From NCBI GenBank assembly GCA_035565355.1, contig DATMSM010000091.1, positions 1 to 64,000 on the forward strand: a stretch of 64,000 nucleotides of DNA, given 5' to 3'. How positions within the stretch are numbered: the first letter of the stretch is position 1; the number at the start of each line of letters is the position of its first letter. Below, in pieces: positions 62,354 through 64,000 of the stretch. The notes under the pieces are model-generated. The model made no database searches. It was not told where the DNA came from and was given only the letters and a program-made list of their open reading frames with translations. The position numbers and the translations under genes were made by a program. This DNA is from Ga0074130 sp035565355. Lineage in GTDB: Bacteria > Pseudomonadota > Gammaproteobacteria > Burkholderiales > Rhodocyclaceae.

Positions 62354-63472
62354 ATGAGCCTGATCAATGACATGCTGCGCGACCTCGATTCGCGCAACGC
62401 CGCCAGCAACGAGCGCAGCGGCCTCACCCACAACATCCGCGCCCTGCCGCCGCAGGCCGAGCGCCGCATGCACCCACTGGTGCTGATCTTGCTGGCCGCC
62501 ACCGCCGGCGGCGCCGTGGTCTGGTTGCTGCAGAAAACCGCCGCCCCATCTGAAATCGCGCCCGCTGCAGCCGTCACCGCTACAGTCACCGCACCGCCGC
62601 TGCCTGAGACCCACCCCGCACCACTTGTCGAAGAAGCACCGCCAGCAGCGGCAGCCGCCATCGAAACGCCACCGCTGCGCCTGGACACGCAGCTTGAGCA
62701 GTCATCGTCGCTACCTCAAGCTGCGCCGGTCGTCCCTAGCCCGCCTGCAACGCCGGCCGTAACGCCTGCGCCAACGCCGTCGGCGCCGAAACCCAGTTTC
62801 CAGCCGCAGGCGCCTGTCGCCCAAACCAGCCCGCGCACACCCGACCCGGCCAGCCGCAGCATGGCCACGCCGCAAATATCGAAGCAGCCCGTGTTGGGCA
62901 ACACGCCGGCAGAACAGGCCGAGAGCGAATATCGGCGTGGTATCGCCGCCATCCGCCGTGGCGACAGCGGCGAAGCCGGCGCCGCCTTGCGGGCGGCTCT
63001 GCGCTTGTCTCCGGCGCACATCGGCGCACGTGAGGCCCTGTTGGGACAGTTCACGGAACAGCAGCGTTGGCACGATGCCGAAACCCTGGCGCTGGATGGC
63101 GTCGGCCTGCTGCCGCAACGCAGCGACTGGGCCCTACTGGCGGCCCGTCTGATGTACGAGCGCGGCGAGATCGAGCTGGCACTGGAAACACTCAATCAGC
63201 ACGCTGCTGCGGCGCGCCAGAATGCCGACTACCAGATCATGCACGCCCTGCTGCTGCAGCGCGCCGGCCGTCACGCCGATGCGGCGAACTGCTATCGCAC
63301 CGCGCTGGCACTACGGCCCGGCGAAGGGCGCTGGTGGTTCGGCCTCGGTCGCGCACTGGATGCCGACCGCCGCGAAGCCGAAGCGCGCCAGGCCTACGAA
63401 AAGGCACGCGACAGCGGCAACCTGCCGCCGGAACTGCAGCAAAGCGTAGAGCGTCGCCTGCGGCAAGCCTGA
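62354..63472 (+). CDS. mshN: MSHA biogenesis protein MshN (TPR)
   Basis: 372 aa. A short cytoplasmic start (MSLINDMLRDLDSRN, typical of MshN/GspB) precedes one membrane helix near 37-57 (MHPLVLILLAATAGGAVVWLL). An Ala/Pro-rich linker covers about 65-185, then four or more TPR helices to the end. It probably bridges MshM to the cell wall and secretin. Last gene of the rightward unit, 6 nt after mshM. Confidence 0.9.
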   Translation: MSLINDMLRDLDSRNAASNERSGLTHNIRALPPQAERRMHPLVLILLAATAGGAVVWLLQKTAAPSEIAPAAAVTATVTAPPLPETHPAPLVEEAPPAAAAAIETPPLRLDTQLEQSSSLPQAAPVVPSPPATPAVTPAPTPSAPKPSFQPQAPVAQTSPRTPDPASRSMATPQISKQPVLGNTPAEQAESEYRRGIAAIRRGDSGEAGAALRAALRLSPAHIGAREALLGQFTEQQRWHDAETLALDGVGLLPQRSDWALLAARLMYERGEIELALETLNQHAAAARQNADYQIMHALLLQRAGRHADAANCYRTALALRPGEGRWWFGLGRALDADRREAEARQAYEKARDSGNLPPELQQSVERRLRQA

Positions 63473-63486
63473 GCCGCGGTGGACAT

Positions 63487-63504
63487 GCCCGCTACAATGC
63501 GGGC
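63487..63504 (+). terminator. Possible terminator after mshN
   Basis: The hairpin GCCCGC-tacaat-GCGGGC begins 15 nt after the mshN stop. Only a TT follows, so termination is possible but weak. Confidence 0.4.
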
Positions 63505-63570
63505 TTCCGCCCCGACAAGCGCCGATCTTTGGTCAGCTGCGTGGGCAGCCTAAATATCCCCGCCCGAAAG

Positions 63571-63599
63571 TTGAAACTTTTCCCGGCTTTGCGTAGTCT
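63571..63599 (+). promoter_or_regulatory. Sigma-70 promoter of the YccA-family gene
   Basis: TTGAAA at 63571-63576, 17-bp spacer, TAGTCT at 63594-63599; about 40 nt before the ATG with GGAG at 63625-63628. Confidence 0.6.
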
Positions 63600-63639
63600 T
63601 ATCGTTTGTTTAACACCAACCCACGGAGACAACTTCGTT

Positions 63640-64000
63640 ATGGACACCAATACCCACCATTTCGGCTCGATTGCCCATACGCAAGCCGCCGAACCGCACC
63701 GGGTACTGCGCAACACCTATGCGCTGCTCGGCCTGTCCATGGTGCCGACCGCCATCGGCGCCGCCATTGGTACGACCCTGCTCGCCCCGCTGCTGTTCTC
63801 GGTCGGCATGGGCGTCAGTGCCATCGTTTTTCTGGTCGTCGCCTTCGGCATGATGTGGGCGATCCAGAAGAACCGCGATAGCGGCCTGGGCGTCGCCCTG
63901 CTGCTGGGCTTCACCTTCTTCATGGGCCTCTGGCTGGGCCCGCTGCTGTCGGTAGCCCTGCAGTTCCGCAACGGCGGCATGCTGATTGCCATGGCCGCAG
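63640..64000 (+). CDS. Bax inhibitor-1/YccA family membrane protein, N-terminal part
   Basis: The gene runs off the right edge; 120 residues are visible. Begins MDTNTHHFGSIAHTQAAEPH, then HRVLRNTYALLGLSMVPTAI, the typical entry into TM1 of the YccA/TMBIM family. At least three membrane helices follow, including LLFSVGMGVSAIVFLVVAFG and ALLLGFTFFMGLWLGPLL. The best-known member, E. coli YccA, is an FtsH substrate and modulator; here only the family is inferred. Confidence 0.88.
   Translation, partial: MDTNTHHFGSIAHTQAAEPHRVLRNTYALLGLSMVPTAIGAAIGTTLLAPLLFSVGMGVSAIVFLVVAFGMMWAIQKNRDSGLGVALLLGFTFFMGLWLGPLLSVALQFRNGGMLIAMAA

Overview
This is GC-rich chromosomal DNA, most likely from a betaproteobacterium of the Rhodocyclales/Nitrosomonadales type. 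That placement is inferred from the argD-argF-argG cluster, a full MSHA-type pilus locus, a PEP-CTERM protein, a BktB-like thiolase and the general protein flavour. Most of the window is core chromosome. No integrase, transposase, prophage or CRISPR array was seen.

Layout. 1-5255: housekeeping genes (3' end of a GT39/ArnT-like glycosyltransferase, orn, M48 protease, pterin dehydratase, rsgA, mscL, an unknown). 5266-7630: an Lrp/AsnC regulator divergent from leuA, with an AT-rich inverted repeat between them. 7823-16596: an accessory defence island in one orientation. It holds a type I restriction-modification system (hsdR, hsdM, hsdS) with a Fic protein between hsdR and hsdM, followed by a winged-helix/MNT nucleotidyltransferase and a HEPN-like partner. 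Two palindromic repeat arrays, before fic and before the MNT gene, look like operators. 16677-22644: pepN, a membrane hydrolase, a small secreted protein, purN, corA and a 42-residue basic protein. 23018-31759: one very large gene for a cyclic beta-1,2-glucan synthase-like protein (2913 aa). 31769-35555: an Aap-type general amino-acid ABC transporter whose ATPase gene is divergent from the other three. 35555-41008: GIY-YIG protein, thiolase, CobD/AmpE-like protein, CoA-type NUDIX, glutamine amidotransferase-like protein, YajQ, DinB-like protein and PpnP.

41108-46200 is the arginine cluster (argG, argF, argD), an unknown gene and tRNA-Ser(UGA). It has a striking mosaic structure. Two copies of a REP-like hairpin element in the same orientation bound the block argF-argD-unknown-tRNA. 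Just outside each copy lies a second partial copy of the gene at that edge. At one end it is the last 17 codons plus stop of argF, with 11 synonymous and no amino-acid changes. At the other it is the 5' half of tRNA-Ser, a perfect 37-nt repeat. The simplest reading is replacement of a native block by a homologous block from a relative.

46396-63472: a PEP-CTERM protein, then the MSHA pilus locus arranged as two divergent units: mshQ-C-D-O-P leftward, and mshE-G-B-A-I-J-K-L-M-N rightward. Together these encode the ATPase with c-di-GMP-binding MshEN motifs, platform, pilins, inner-membrane alignment proteins, secretin and a large surface/tip protein. The window ends inside a Bax-inhibitor-1/YccA family gene.
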